From Gemmatimonadaceae bacterium (GTDB taxonomy: Bacteria > Gemmatimonadota > Gemmatimonadetes > Gemmatimonadales > Gemmatimonadaceae), in contig JAICWO010000017.1 in NCBI GenBank assembly GCA_025934775.1, positions 61,324 through 125,323 on the forward strand: a stretch of DNA of 64,000 bases, in the 5' to 3' direction. Below the pieces are notes generated by a model, which had not been told where the DNA came from, searched no databases, and saw nothing but the letters and a program-made list of their open reading frames with translations. Positions 50,066 to 58,427 of the stretch are shown here, in pieces. Positions within the stretch are counted from its first letter, which is position 1; the number at the start of each line of letters is the position of its first letter. Position numbers and translations under genes: made by a program.

Positions 50066-52015
50066 GTGAAGCCGCTCCTCATCGCCGCCGTCGGGCGCAC
50101 CATCTCATCGGCGCCGCTCGGCCGGCGCGAAGACGATGTGGAGCTGCGGCGCGTGCCGGCGCTCCCCACGGCGGCGTCGCTCGATGCCGCGCGGCCCACG
50201 GTCGTCGTGCTCGATCGCGCGCTGCTCCAGAGCGCCGACGCGGACCAGGTGCGCGACCTCGCGCGCGCCGCGGCGCTCGTTGCACTCGGCGAAGCTGACG
50301 ACGCCGAGCCGCCGGCGGAATTCCCGGTCGATCTGCTCACGGGCTACTTGCCCGCCAGCGCGGCCGTCGGGACGATCATCGCCATGCTGCGCGGCGCATT
50401 CCGTCACGCGGCCGCGATCGTCGCACAGCGGCGCGCCGAGGCCGAGCAGGAGCTGCGGCATCAGGAGCTCACGGAGCTGACGCACGTGGGCGTGGCGCTC
50501 TCCACCGAGCGCGATCTCCTGCGCCTGCTCGAGATGATCCTCACGCAAGCGCGCCGCATCACCGCGAGCGATGCGGGATCGATCTACCTCACCGAGCGCA
50601 CCACGGACGGCGCGCCGGCGACCACGCTCCGATTCAAGCTCACGCAGAATCACTCGCTCCCCGCGCTCCCCTTCTCGGAGTTCACGGTACCGGTCGACCA
50701 CGCGAGCCTCTCGGGTTATGCCGCCGCGACGGGCGAGCCGCTCGTCATCGCCGACGTCTATCTGCTGCCCGACAACGTCACGTACAAGCAGAACCGGAGC
50801 TTCGACGAGAAGTTCGGCTATCGCACCAAGTCGATGCTCGTGATCCCGATGAAGACGCACCGCGACGAGATCATCGGCGTGCTGCAGCTCATCAACCGCA
50901 AGCGCGACGCGAACGCCCGACTCTCGTCGGCGGATGTCGTGGACCGCGAGGTGATCACCTACGATCCGCACGCCGTGGAGCTGGTGAGCGCGCTGGCGTC
51001 GCAGGCCGCCGTGGCGATCGAGAACAGCCGGTTGTACGAGGACATCGAGCGGCTGTTCGAGGGATTCGTGACCGCGGCGGTGACGGCGATCGAATCGCGC
51101 GACCCGACGACGTCGGGCCACTCGGGCCGCGTCGCGACGCTCACGGTGGCCCTCGCCGAGGTGGTGGATCGCGCCAACGACGGCCCATACCGCGACGTGC
51201 GGTTCACCCGCGAACAGCTCCGCGAGCTCCGCTACGCCGGGCTGCTGCACGACTTCGGCAAAGTCGGTGTTAGAGAACAGGTATTAGTAAAAGAGAAAAA
51301 GCTCTACCCCAAAGACCTCGACATCATCCGCCAGCGGTTCGCGTATCTCCTCCAGTCGGCCGAGCTGCGGTTCGAGCACGACCGTGCCGAGCTGCTGCTC
51401 GCGAACGGGCGCGGTGCATACGACGCGGGAATCGAGCGCCTGGTCTGCGAGCGGCAGGCGGCGCGCGACCGGCTGCGCCAGTACGTCGACGCCATCGTGA
51501 AGGCGAACGAGCCGACGATTCTCCCCGAGGGCAGCTTCGAGGAGCTCACCGAGATCAATCGCGCCACCTACGTCGACTTCGATGGCATCGAGAAGCCGCT
51601 GCTGCGCGACGACGAGCTTCAATTTCTCATCATTCGCAAAGGCAATCTCGACGACCGGGAACGCCGCGAGATCGAGTCGCACGTCACGCACACCTACCGC
51701 TTTCTCGAGCAGATCCCCTGGACGCGCGAGCTCAAAGGCATCCCCGAGATCGCGTACGGCCATCATGAAAAGCTCAACGGCCGCGGCTACCCGCGCCGGA
51801 TCGGCGCCGAGGCCATCACGGTGCAGACGCGCATGATGACGATCTCCGACATCTTCGACGCGCTCACGGCCAAGGACCGGCCGTACAAGCGCGCCGTGCC
51901 CTGGGAGCGCGCGCTCGACATCCTGCACATGGAAGCGAAGGACGGCATGCTCGATCCCGATCTGCTCGCGCGCTTCGTCGAGGCGCGGGTGTTCGAGTCC
52001 GTGTTGAAGAGCTGA
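50066..52015 (+). CDS. GAF/HD-GYP signalling protein with enlarged HD-GYP domain
   Basis: 649 residues from GTG at 50066. Residues 1-120 are a receiver-like alpha/beta part without clear phospho-Asp; about 135-320 is a GAF domain ('TERDLLRLLEMILTQARRITASDAGSIYL', 'MLVIPMKTHRDEIIGVLQLINRK'). The HD-GYP core starts at 'GHSGRVATLTVALAEVV', with 'LLHDFGKVGV' at about 394 and 'HHEKLNGRGYPRR' at about 574. The distance of 180 residues is more than twice the usual one; an extra helical segment (about 410-520) separates the metal motifs. HD-GYP enzymes hydrolyse cyclic di-GMP (or cGAMP); all visible ligands are kept. Confidence 0.85.
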   Translation: MKPLLIAAVGRTISSAPLGRREDDVELRRVPALPTAASLDAARPTVVVLDRALLQSADADQVRDLARAAALVALGEADDAEPPAEFPVDLLTGYLPASAAVGTIIAMLRGAFRHAAAIVAQRRAEAEQELRHQELTELTHVGVALSTERDLLRLLEMILTQARRITASDAGSIYLTERTTDGAPATTLRFKLTQNHSLPALPFSEFTVPVDHASLSGYAAATGEPLVIADVYLLPDNVTYKQNRSFDEKFGYRTKSMLVIPMKTHRDEIIGVLQLINRKRDANARLSSADVVDREVITYDPHAVELVSALASQAAVAIENSRLYEDIERLFEGFVTAAVTAIESRDPTTSGHSGRVATLTVALAEVVDRANDGPYRDVRFTREQLRELRYAGLLHDFGKVGVREQVLVKEKKLYPKDLDIIRQRFAYLLQSAELRFEHDRAELLLANGRGAYDAGIERLVCERQAARDRLRQYVDAIVKANEPTILPEGSFEELTEINRATYVDFDGIEKPLLRDDELQFLIIRKGNLDDRERREIESHVTHTYRFLEQIPWTRELKGIPEIAYGHHEKLNGRGYPRRIGAEAITVQTRMMTISDIFDALTAKDRPYKRAVPWERALDILHMEAKDGMLDPDLLARFVEARVFESVLKS

Positions 52016-52018
52016 CCG

Positions 52019-52852
52019 TCAGCGCTCTCGAGACCAGAGCGCGATGATCCCGCACTCGTTGTTCGTGCCGCTGTATTCGGGCGGCGCCGCCGCGCCGCCG
52101 GCGTAGTACTCCACACCGGCGTATTCCATCGGGCTGATCTTGCTCCAGTCGGGCGGCATGCCAGGGCTCATGCCGAGGTTGGCCTTCACGCCGTCGACGT
52201 ACACGGTGGGATAACAATCGGACTGTCTGCACGTCCGCATCGCAGGGCCGGAGCACATCTTGCGCGACGACGCGATGAACTGGGCGCCGCGGGCGGCCGG
52301 CACGATCATCAACCCCGGCAAGTGCGAGATCAGCACGTCGGTCATCGAGTGATTGTCGTCCTTTCGCAGCTCCGCTTCGTCGATGAAGTGGCCAAAGCCT
52401 CGCGCCTTCCGCTCCTCGAACCCTCGCAGGTTCGGCGAGACGTAGTGCGGTGACGAATCGGTGACCACCACTTTGCTCAGTTGCGTCGCCTTGGTCATCA
52501 CGATGGTGAGCGGTGCCGTGTCGCTCGGCGAGATCGGCACGGTGAGGGTCTGCACGCCATACCCCACCTTTCGCAGCCGCACGAGGCTTCCGCCATCCGG
52601 GAGAAAGGCCAGGGTCACGGTCCCGGTCTTGGTCGTCTCGACCGAATTCCCATTCAAGATGTCGAGGACCTGCACGCCTTCGATTGGCGACCCGCTCTCC
52701 TCGTCGTACACGCCGAGCACCCGGTATCGATAGGCGGGCATCATCGCCGCCCTGACCGAATCCGGGCGGGCCGGCTGCTGCGCTCTCGCACCGATCGGCA
52801 ACGCGCCGAGCAGCGTTCCAACGAGCGCGATGCGACGCATTCCTGTCTTCAT
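52019..52852 (-). CDS. Secreted carboxypeptidase-regulatory-like/TonB-plug protein without barrel
   Basis: 277 residues, signal peptide ending 'IGARAQQ'. Residues about 40-125 form a carboxypeptidase-D-regulatory-like beta domain ('YRVLGVYDEESGSPIEGVQVLDI'). Residues about 130-270 resemble a TonB-dependent receptor plug ('FDERKARGFGHFIDEAEL'-type start 'GFEERKARGFGHFIDEAELRK', 'LISHLPGLMIV', 'YPTVYVDGVKAN'), and the protein ends there with no barrel. A Cys-rich loop sits in the plug ('KMCSGPAMRTCRQSDCYP'). Stand-alone plugs of this type recur in Gemmatimonadota. Function unknown; diverges from pxpB. Confidence 0.75.
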   Translation of the reverse strand: MKTGMRRIALVGTLLGALPIGARAQQPARPDSVRAAMMPAYRYRVLGVYDEESGSPIEGVQVLDILNGNSVETTKTGTVTLAFLPDGGSLVRLRKVGYGVQTLTVPISPSDTAPLTIVMTKATQLSKVVVTDSSPHYVSPNLRGFEERKARGFGHFIDEAELRKDDNHSMTDVLISHLPGLMIVPAARGAQFIASSRKMCSGPAMRTCRQSDCYPTVYVDGVKANLGMSPGMPPDWSKISPMEYAGVEYYAGGAAAPPEYSGTNNECGIIALWSRER

Positions 52853-52895
52853 ACGGCCTCCGGGCCGAGCGCGATGACGGATAGTATATTCCCGC

Positions 52896-53591
52896 GTGCT
52901 CCGTTACGCACCACTGGGCGACCATGCGATCGTCATCACCGTCGGCGACGCGATCGACGAGGCCACGCACCGCCTCGTCCGCGCGGTGTCCGCCCGCCTT
53001 GACGAAACGCATATACCAGGATTGGTAGATCAGGTTCCCGCGTTCGCGAGCGTCGTCGCGCACTACGACCCGGCGGCCGTCGCGGGCGATGCGCACCGTG
53101 TCCCGTACGACCGCATGGTCGAGGCGCTCGAGACAGCGTTCGCCGGTCTCGAGCACCAACGCCCGCAACCGGCGCGCCTCGTCGAGATCCCGGTGTGCTA
53201 CGGCGGCGAGCTTGGCCCCGATCTGACCGAGGTCGCGGAACGAACCGGCCTCGCGCCGAACGAGGTCGTCGCGATCCACACCGCCGGCGACTACCTGGTC
53301 TACATGGTCGGGTTCATGCCGGGGTTCGCCTACCTCGGCGGTCTCGACGCGCGCATCGCGACGCCGCGGCGGCAGTCGCCGCGCACCGCCGTTCCAGCGG
53401 GGACGGTCGGCATCGGCGGGCAGCAGACCGGCGTCTATCCGCTCGTGTCGCCGGGTGGATGGAATCTCATTGGACGCACGCCGCTCCGCGTGTTCGACAT
53501 GAGCCGCGACGAGCCGGCGCTCCTCGCCGCCGGCGATCGTGTGCGCTTTCGCGCGATCACGCTCGAGGAATTCCGGAGCTGGCCGGCGTGA
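52896..53591 (+). CDS. pxpB: 5-oxoprolinase subunit B
   Basis: 231 residues from GTG at 52896. KipI-type domain: 'YAPLGDHAIVITVGDAIDEATH', 'RLVEIPVCYGGELGPDLTEVAE', 'VVAIHTAGDYLVYMVGFMPGFAYLGGL' in pieces and 'RTAVPAGTVGIGGQQTGVYP'. PxpABC cleaves 5-oxoproline to glutamate with ATP; PxpB is the kinase-like subunit. TATATT (52885-52890) lies just before the start without a Shine-Dalgarno, so the transcript may be leaderless. Confidence 0.93.
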   Translation: MLRYAPLGDHAIVITVGDAIDEATHRLVRAVSARLDETHIPGLVDQVPAFASVVAHYDPAAVAGDAHRVPYDRMVEALETAFAGLEHQRPQPARLVEIPVCYGGELGPDLTEVAERTGLAPNEVVAIHTAGDYLVYMVGFMPGFAYLGGLDARIATPRRQSPRTAVPAGTVGIGGQQTGVYPLVSPGGWNLIGRTPLRVFDMSRDEPALLAAGDRVRFRAITLEEFRSWPA

Positions 53592-54598
53592 ACATCCGCG
53601 TTCTCTCGAGTGGGCTGCTCACCACCGTCCAGGATCTCGGGCGCATGGGCATGCAGCGGAGCGGAATTCCGGTGTGCGGAGCGATGGACCGCAGCGCCCT
53701 GCTCATCGGGAACCTGCTCGTCGGCAACGCCGACGATGCCGCCTGTCTCGAGGCGACGCTCATCGGACCGGCTTTACAGTTTGATGAACCCGCCCTGATC
53801 GCCATTGCAGGCGCTGATTTCGGCGCAACGGTCAATGACCAGCCGATCCCCGCCTGGCACGCCGTGTACGTCCCGCGCGGCGGCACGCTGCGCGTCGGCG
53901 CGCACGGCGCCGGATGCCGGCCGTACGTCGCCGTGGCCGGCGGCATCGACGTGCCGAGCGTGTTCGGCAGCCGCAGCACGTACATCCGTGCGGCGTTCGG
54001 TGGACTCGATGGCCGCGCCCTGCGCACCGGCGACGTGCTCGCGCGCGGAACGCCAAGTGATCGTTCGCGCGCGATTCAGCACGCGCTCGCAAGTGATCCC
54101 GACTGCATCGGCGTCGCGCGTTGGACCGTCGGGCCGCCGGTCCGCCCGCGCTACTCCGCGGACGCGATCGTCCGCTTGCTCGACGGCGCGCAGCTCGCCG
54201 AGCTCACGGACGAGTCGCGCCAACGACTATTCGACGCGTCCTTCCGCGTATCAGCAAGCTCTGATCGCATGGGATATCGCCTGGGGGGCGTCGAGCTCGC
54301 GCTGCGCCGCCCGTTGGAGATGCTTTCCGAAGGCGTGGCGTTCGGTACGATGCAATTGCCGCCCGGCGGTGTGCCGATCGTCCTCATGGCCGACCGTCAG
54401 ACAACGGGCGGGTACCCGCGCATCGCGGAGGTGGCCGCGATCGACCTGCCGCTCATCGCCCAGCTCAAGCCCGGCGATCGCGTGCGCTTTCGCCCAATCT
54501 CGCTTGCCGACGCGCAGCGATTGTACCTTGCCCACGAAGACGACCTGGCACAGGCGCGCGCGTCGATCGCGCTGCGCTTCTCACGAGGACGATCATGA
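53588..54598 (+). CDS. pxpC: 5-oxoprolinase subunit C
   Basis: 336 residues from GTG at 53588 (GTGA overlap). KipA/biotin-dependent-carboxylase-like domain: 'LLTTVQDLGRMGMQRSGIPVCGAMDRSALLIGNLLVGN' in pieces, 'FGSRSTYIRAAFGGLDGRAL', 'DRMGYRLGG' and 'GTMQLPPGGVPIVLMADRQTTGGYPRI'. Works with PxpB and PxpA on 5-oxoproline, a spontaneous breakdown product of glutamine. ATGA overlap with pxpA. Confidence 0.93.
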   Translation: MNIRVLSSGLLTTVQDLGRMGMQRSGIPVCGAMDRSALLIGNLLVGNADDAACLEATLIGPALQFDEPALIAIAGADFGATVNDQPIPAWHAVYVPRGGTLRVGAHGAGCRPYVAVAGGIDVPSVFGSRSTYIRAAFGGLDGRALRTGDVLARGTPSDRSRAIQHALASDPDCIGVARWTVGPPVRPRYSADAIVRLLDGAQLAELTDESRQRLFDASFRVSASSDRMGYRLGGVELALRRPLEMLSEGVAFGTMQLPPGGVPIVLMADRQTTGGYPRIAEVAAIDLPLIAQLKPGDRVRFRPISLADAQRLYLAHEDDLAQARASIALRFSRGRS

Positions 54599-55368
54599 CC
54601 GATCGCATCGATCTGAATTGCGACATGGGCGAGAGCTTCGGCGCGTACACGCTCGGCGCCGACGACGCGGTGTTCCCGTACATCACGTCGGCGAACGTCG
54701 CGTGCGGCTTTCACGGCGGCGATCCGAGCGTCATGCGCACCACGGTTGCGCTGGCGCAGCGGCACCACGTCGCGATCGGTGCACATCCCGGGTTCCCCGA
54801 TCTGATCGGCTTCGGACGGCGCAACATGGATGCGACGCCGCAGGAGATCTATGACCTCGTCGTGTATCAGACCGGCGCGCTGATGGGCTTCGTCACGGCG
54901 GCCGGCGCGTCGCTGCAACACGTGAAGGCGCACGGCGCGCTCTACAACATGGCCGCCGTGAGCGCGCCGTTCTCAGAGGCGATCGCCAACGCCGTGCGCG
55001 ACGTGAACCGTGAGCTGATCCTGTTCGGGCTGCCGGGCAGCCAATTGATCGATCGAGGACGCGACGCCGGCCTGCGAACCGCGTCCGAAATTTTCGCCGA
55101 TCGCAACTACATGCCCGACGGCTCGCTCGTCTCCCGTCGCCGCCCGGACGCGCAGGTGCACGATGCCGGCGAAGCCGTTCGCCGCGTGATCCGGATGGTC
55201 CGCGAGAAGAAAGTCCGCGCGATCGACGGGAACGACATCGCGATCGAAGCGGATACGGTCTGCATTCACGGTGACGGCCCGCACGCGGCTGAATTCGCGC
55301 GCCGTCTGCGGCACGATCTCGAGGAGGCGGGGATCAGCGTCCGCGCGCTCGGCGACGCGGCGCACTGA
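54595..55368 (+). CDS. pxpA: 5-oxoprolinase subunit A (LamB/YcsF family)
   Basis: 257 residues from the ATG at 54595 (ATGA overlap). 'IDLNCDMGESFGAYTLG', 'SANVACGFHGGDPSVMR', 'GAHPGFPDLIGFGRR', 'HVKAHGALYN' and 'EIFADRNYMPDGSLVSRR' are the family signatures. Metal-independent TIM-barrel-like subunit that hydrolyses the phosphorylated intermediate. It closes the pxpBCA operon, 2 nt from the stop of the convergent oxidoreductase. Confidence 0.95.
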   Translation: MTDRIDLNCDMGESFGAYTLGADDAVFPYITSANVACGFHGGDPSVMRTTVALAQRHHVAIGAHPGFPDLIGFGRRNMDATPQEIYDLVVYQTGALMGFVTAAGASLQHVKAHGALYNMAAVSAPFSEAIANAVRDVNRELILFGLPGSQLIDRGRDAGLRTASEIFADRNYMPDGSLVSRRRPDAQVHDAGEAVRRVIRMVREKKVRAIDGNDIAIEADTVCIHGDGPHAAEFARRLRHDLEEAGISVRALGDAAH

Positions 55369-55370
55369 CG

Positions 55371-56378
55371 TCAGAAGCGGATCTCTTTCCCCTCTTCGGC
55401 CGACTTGTAGATCGTCTCGAGCGTCCGGTGCAGCATTACCTGATCGGTCGGTGGCTCGTACGGCGTCTCGCCCTGGATCACGGCGAGGAAGTGCGCGAGC
55501 TCCGCGCGATACGACTGAATGAACGCACTCTCGCGTCCCGCCGCGCCCGACGGAGACACGTCGGTCGGCCGGCCGTTGAGCTCCTTCACGACGCGCAGCG
55601 GAGCGAGCCGCGCGCTGCCGCGCGTCGCCAGCACCTCGAACCAGGAGCGCTCCACTTCGCCCACGTAGGCGGAGGATACGTCGAACAGAAACGAGACGCC
55701 GTTCGCGCACTCGAGCTGCACGACCATTGCGTCTTCGACCGCCGCCGCACCGCGCCCGCGATCCATGTGCGAGGTGACGCGCGACGGCTCCGGAAAGCTG
55801 GCGAGCCAGAGCGCGAGATCGAGCAGCGGCGTGCCGTAGTCGAGAAACGCTCCGCCGCCGGCTTCCGGGCGGCGCGTGCGCCATCCGCCTTCGGTCGAAT
55901 GTTTGAAGTGATAGGAGCCGGCGCGGATGCCGGTGATGCGCCCCAACTCGCCGCCCTCGATGAACCGGCTGAGGGCCTGGACGTCCGTCCGATATCGGTG
56001 GTTGTTCGCGACCGCCACCTTGCAGTCGGCGCGCTGCGCCGCGGTGAGAATGCGCTCCACACCGCGCGTGGTGAGCGCGAGCGGACGCTCGCAGAGCACG
56101 TCCACCTTTGAGGCGATCGCCGCCAGCACGTGCGGCTCGTGCAAGTGGTTGGGCGTCGCCACGACGATCGCGTCGAGGTCGTCGATCTCGAGCAGATCCT
56201 CGATGTCGTTGAACGAATCGCGAATGCCGAATCGATCGGCGAGCGCGCGCGCCTTTGGGCGGTCGTTGTCGCAGATCGCGACGAGCTGGGCGCCGCGCAT
56301 CTTGGACAACACCGGCAGGTGCGCCAACTGCGAGATTGCCCCCGCCCCGACTACCCCGATGCGAACGTTCTCTTTCAT
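55371..56378 (-). CDS. Gfo/Idh/MocA-family oxidoreductase
   Basis: 335 residues. Rossmann start 'IGVVGAGAISQLAHLPVLSKM', then 'IVVATPNHLHEPHVLAAIASKVDVLCERPLALT'. The family motif EKP, whose Lys acts in catalysis, reads ERP here. The C-terminal beta-sheet domain follows ('GAFLDYGTPLLDLALWLAS'). NAD(P)-dependent sugar or inositol dehydrogenases belong here, but with Lys replaced the activity is uncertain. The ATG at 56378 overlaps the stop of the upstream OMP-like gene (ATGA). It ends the rimO-hemL operon. Confidence 0.85.
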   Translation of the reverse strand: MKENVRIGVVGAGAISQLAHLPVLSKMRGAQLVAICDNDRPKARALADRFGIRDSFNDIEDLLEIDDLDAIVVATPNHLHEPHVLAAIASKVDVLCERPLALTTRGVERILTAAQRADCKVAVANNHRYRTDVQALSRFIEGGELGRITGIRAGSYHFKHSTEGGWRTRRPEAGGGAFLDYGTPLLDLALWLASFPEPSRVTSHMDRGRGAAAVEDAMVVQLECANGVSFLFDVSSAYVGEVERSWFEVLATRGSARLAPLRVVKELNGRPTDVSPSGAAGRESAFIQSYRAELAHFLAVIQGETPYEPPTDQVMLHRTLETIYKSAEEGKEIRF

Positions 56379-57085
56379 CGCTGCGCGTCTCCCGAGCCCG
56401 TGTCAGTGCCTCGCACGTGACCAAAGTAATACGTCGCACCAGCCCGGATTTGTGTCGACCGGAATCCGCTCAGGAGGTCGGCGCGCACGCCGCCTTCGAC
56501 GCCGAAATGTTTCACAACCTTTAACGACACGCCGGCCGTCGCATAGAAACCCGCCGCGACGTCGTCGAGGGCCCGCTCCACGAACGTGCCGTTGATGAGC
56601 GCGCCCTCGGCGTTGATCACGTGCGCGGCCATGCCGATCCCGGCGAACGGCTCGAGATCGCCGCTGTACACCGGCGTATAGCGAACGTCGGCGCCGACCG
56701 TGACGTCGTACACGCGCACCGGCGACGCGATCACCCGCGCCGACGGATCGCTCACGCTCTTCTGCAGCGAATCGACGAACTGTTGCACGACGGCGTCGCG
56801 GAACCGCGACTGCCAGTAGCTGAATCCAAAGACCACGCGCCACGCGGGGGCGATCCGCCCGTAGTCCGCGCTCAGCGAGTAGAGGTTCGCCGGCTCGACT
56901 TGCGACGGCAGGATGCGCCCGATCGACGCGCCGAGCGATTCGATCTGCAGCTTGTCGAGGCCGAGCCGATCGATGATCGTGGATTGCGCGTGCAGTCGCA
57001 TGGGCGCGGCGGCGGCGAGCGCCACGGCCATCAGGAGCCGAAACGCGTGTATGCGGCGACTGCCGTGGTCACTCGGCTGGGCCAA
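56375..57085 (-). CDS. Outer-membrane-barrel-like secreted protein
   Basis: 236 residues if the start is TTG at 57085, which gives a signal peptide with basic residues ('GSRRIHAF') before 'LLMAVALAAAAPMRLHAQS'. The first ATG (57031) would give a very short signal without basic residues. The mature part alternates hydrophobic strands with turns ('WRVVFGFSYWQSRF', 'YDVTVGADVRYTP', 'LEPFAGIGMAAHV', 'IRAGATYYFGHV'), which fits a small eight-stranded barrel. Overlaps the SpoIID-like gene by 17 nt and the oxidoreductase by ATGA. Function unknown. Confidence 0.6.
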   Translation of the reverse strand: MAQPSDHGSRRIHAFRLLMAVALAAAAPMRLHAQSTIIDRLGLDKLQIESLGASIGRILPSQVEPANLYSLSADYGRIAPAWRVVFGFSYWQSRFRDAVVQQFVDSLQKSVSDPSARVIASPVRVYDVTVGADVRYTPVYSGDLEPFAGIGMAAHVINAEGALINGTFVERALDDVAAGFYATAGVSLKVVKHFGVEGGVRADLLSGFRSTQIRAGATYYFGHVRGTDTGSGDAQR

Positions 57086-58427
57086 CGGTGGTTCCGGGAT
57101 AGTAGGTGCGGAGAATGGTCCGAAAATCCTGACCGGCGCGCGCCCGACCGATCGCGCCCCACTGACACATGCCAACACCGTGCCCGTAGCCGTTGCCGCG
57201 AATCACGAGGCGCGCGAGCGCGCCGTCCATGTCCGTCACGGATTCCACCGTGAACAGCGTGCTATTGAGGATCTCGCCGCCCGGATCGCGCAGCACGTAT
57301 CGAATGTCGTTGCCGCGGAGGACGAAGTTGCCGCGGTCCGTGGTGATGGTGAGCGTGCCCACGCGCCCGGAGCGTGTCAGCGAGCCGACCGAGACGTTCT
57401 GCACCTTCCCGGGATTGCGTCCGGGCACCGCCGCGTACTCCGCGAGATACCGCTCGACCGCCGCGTTGAGATGCGCGCCGTCGATCGTGCGCGTCCAGCG
57501 GAAGCGCGGCGCGATATCGCAGTAGTACCGGTTGGTGCCAGGAATCTGATCGCTCACCGGACGGAGATACGGCTCGTCGGGCGAATGCCAGACCTCCGAC
57601 GCCGCCGCGGTCGAGCCGCCGCACGTGGAGTGGTACGGCGCGTTCACCACACGTCCGGCGTACGACAGAACGAGCGTTCGCGTCGATTCGACCGCCTCGG
57701 AAGCGACCGGCGTCTCCGCGCCGACACCGCCGTACACCTGATCCTGCACGCCGGACGTGACGTCGTACTCGCGGCCAGGCTCGGTCGAGAGATGGGTGTA
57801 GGCGTAGCTGCGCGCCGTCACCGCCTGCGCCTGGACGGCCGCCGAGTCGCGGCGATCGCGCGTCCCGATCTCGAGCGGCACGACGCCCCGCAGATAGTCG
57901 TCGATTGCCACGACGTTGACGGTCATTACGCCGTCGTCCGCGCCGTAGAAGGCAAGATCACCGCGGTAGGGACGGCCGGAGACCGTTGCGAGTGATCCCT
58001 CGAGCGGGCGCGCGATCAGCGGGGGTTCCGTCCACGCCGTCGGCACGCCGTCGGGCCGCACGGCGCGCACGCGCCGCAACTCGTGCTCGATGCGCCACGT
58101 CTCGCCGCGTCCCGCGCGCGCGACCAGTGCGCCGTCCCGGTCGGTCAGAAGCAGGCCGCCCGGCGCGCCGACGCGCACCGGGGTAGCATTCTTTGATAAT
58201 AAAACGCGAATCGTCGCTTCGCCGACGTCCTTCACGTTCGTGGATGCGCCGACGGACCCGGAAGTGCCGGGCCGAGCGCTCGCCGGCGGCGGAGCATTCG
58301 GCCGCCTGGGTGCCGGACGCGCGCCGCTTCCCGAGATCGGGATGGGCGTGACGGTCGGACTCGGCGCCGGAACCGCCGACGTGCACGCAGCCGCGAGCAG
58401 CAGCGCGGCCAGCCGGCGACGCGTCAC
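57069..58427 (-). CDS. SpoIID/LytB-domain lipoprotein
   Basis: 452 residues from GTG at 58427 (GTGA overlap with hemL). Lipoprotein signal '[13 protein letters not shown]', a Pro/Ala-rich linker (about 20-60), a beta domain, then the SpoIID core: '[12 protein letters not shown]', '[17 protein letters not shown]', '[18 protein letters not shown]' and '[16 protein letters not shown]'. SpoIID-type proteins are lytic transglycosylases that cut glycan strands lacking stem peptides. No sporulation genes are seen, so a role in cell-wall turnover or division is likelier; SPOR proteins in this window bind the same denuded glycans. Confidence 0.88.
   Translation of the reverse strand: MTRRRLAALLLAAACTSAVPAPSPTVTPIPISGSGARPAPRRPNAPPPASARPGTSGSVGASTNVKDVGEATIRVLLSKNATPVRVGAPGGLLLTDRDGALVARAGRGETWRIEHELRRVRAVRPDGVPTAWTEPPLIARPLEGSLATVSGRPYRGDLAFYGADDGVMTVNVVAIDDYLRGVVPLEIGTRDRRDSAAVQAQAVTARSYAYTHLSTEPGREYDVTSGVQDQVYGGVGAETPVASEAVESTRTLVLSYAGRVVNAPYHSTCGGSTAAASEVWHSPDEPYLRPVSDQIPGTNRYYCDIAPRFRWTRTIDGAHLNAAVERYLAEYAAVPGRNPGKVQNVSVGSLTRSGRVGTLTITTDRGNFVLRGNDIRYVLRDPGGEILNSTLFTVESVTDMDGALARLVIRGNGYGHGVGMCQWGAIGRARAGQDFRTILRTYYPGTTVGPAE

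Noticed and set aside
55360..55380. TGACGTCA at the pxpA/oxidoreductase junction as a regulatory site.
   Set aside because: It is a chance 8-nt palindrome spanning the end of one gene and the stop of the other, with no promoter nearby.
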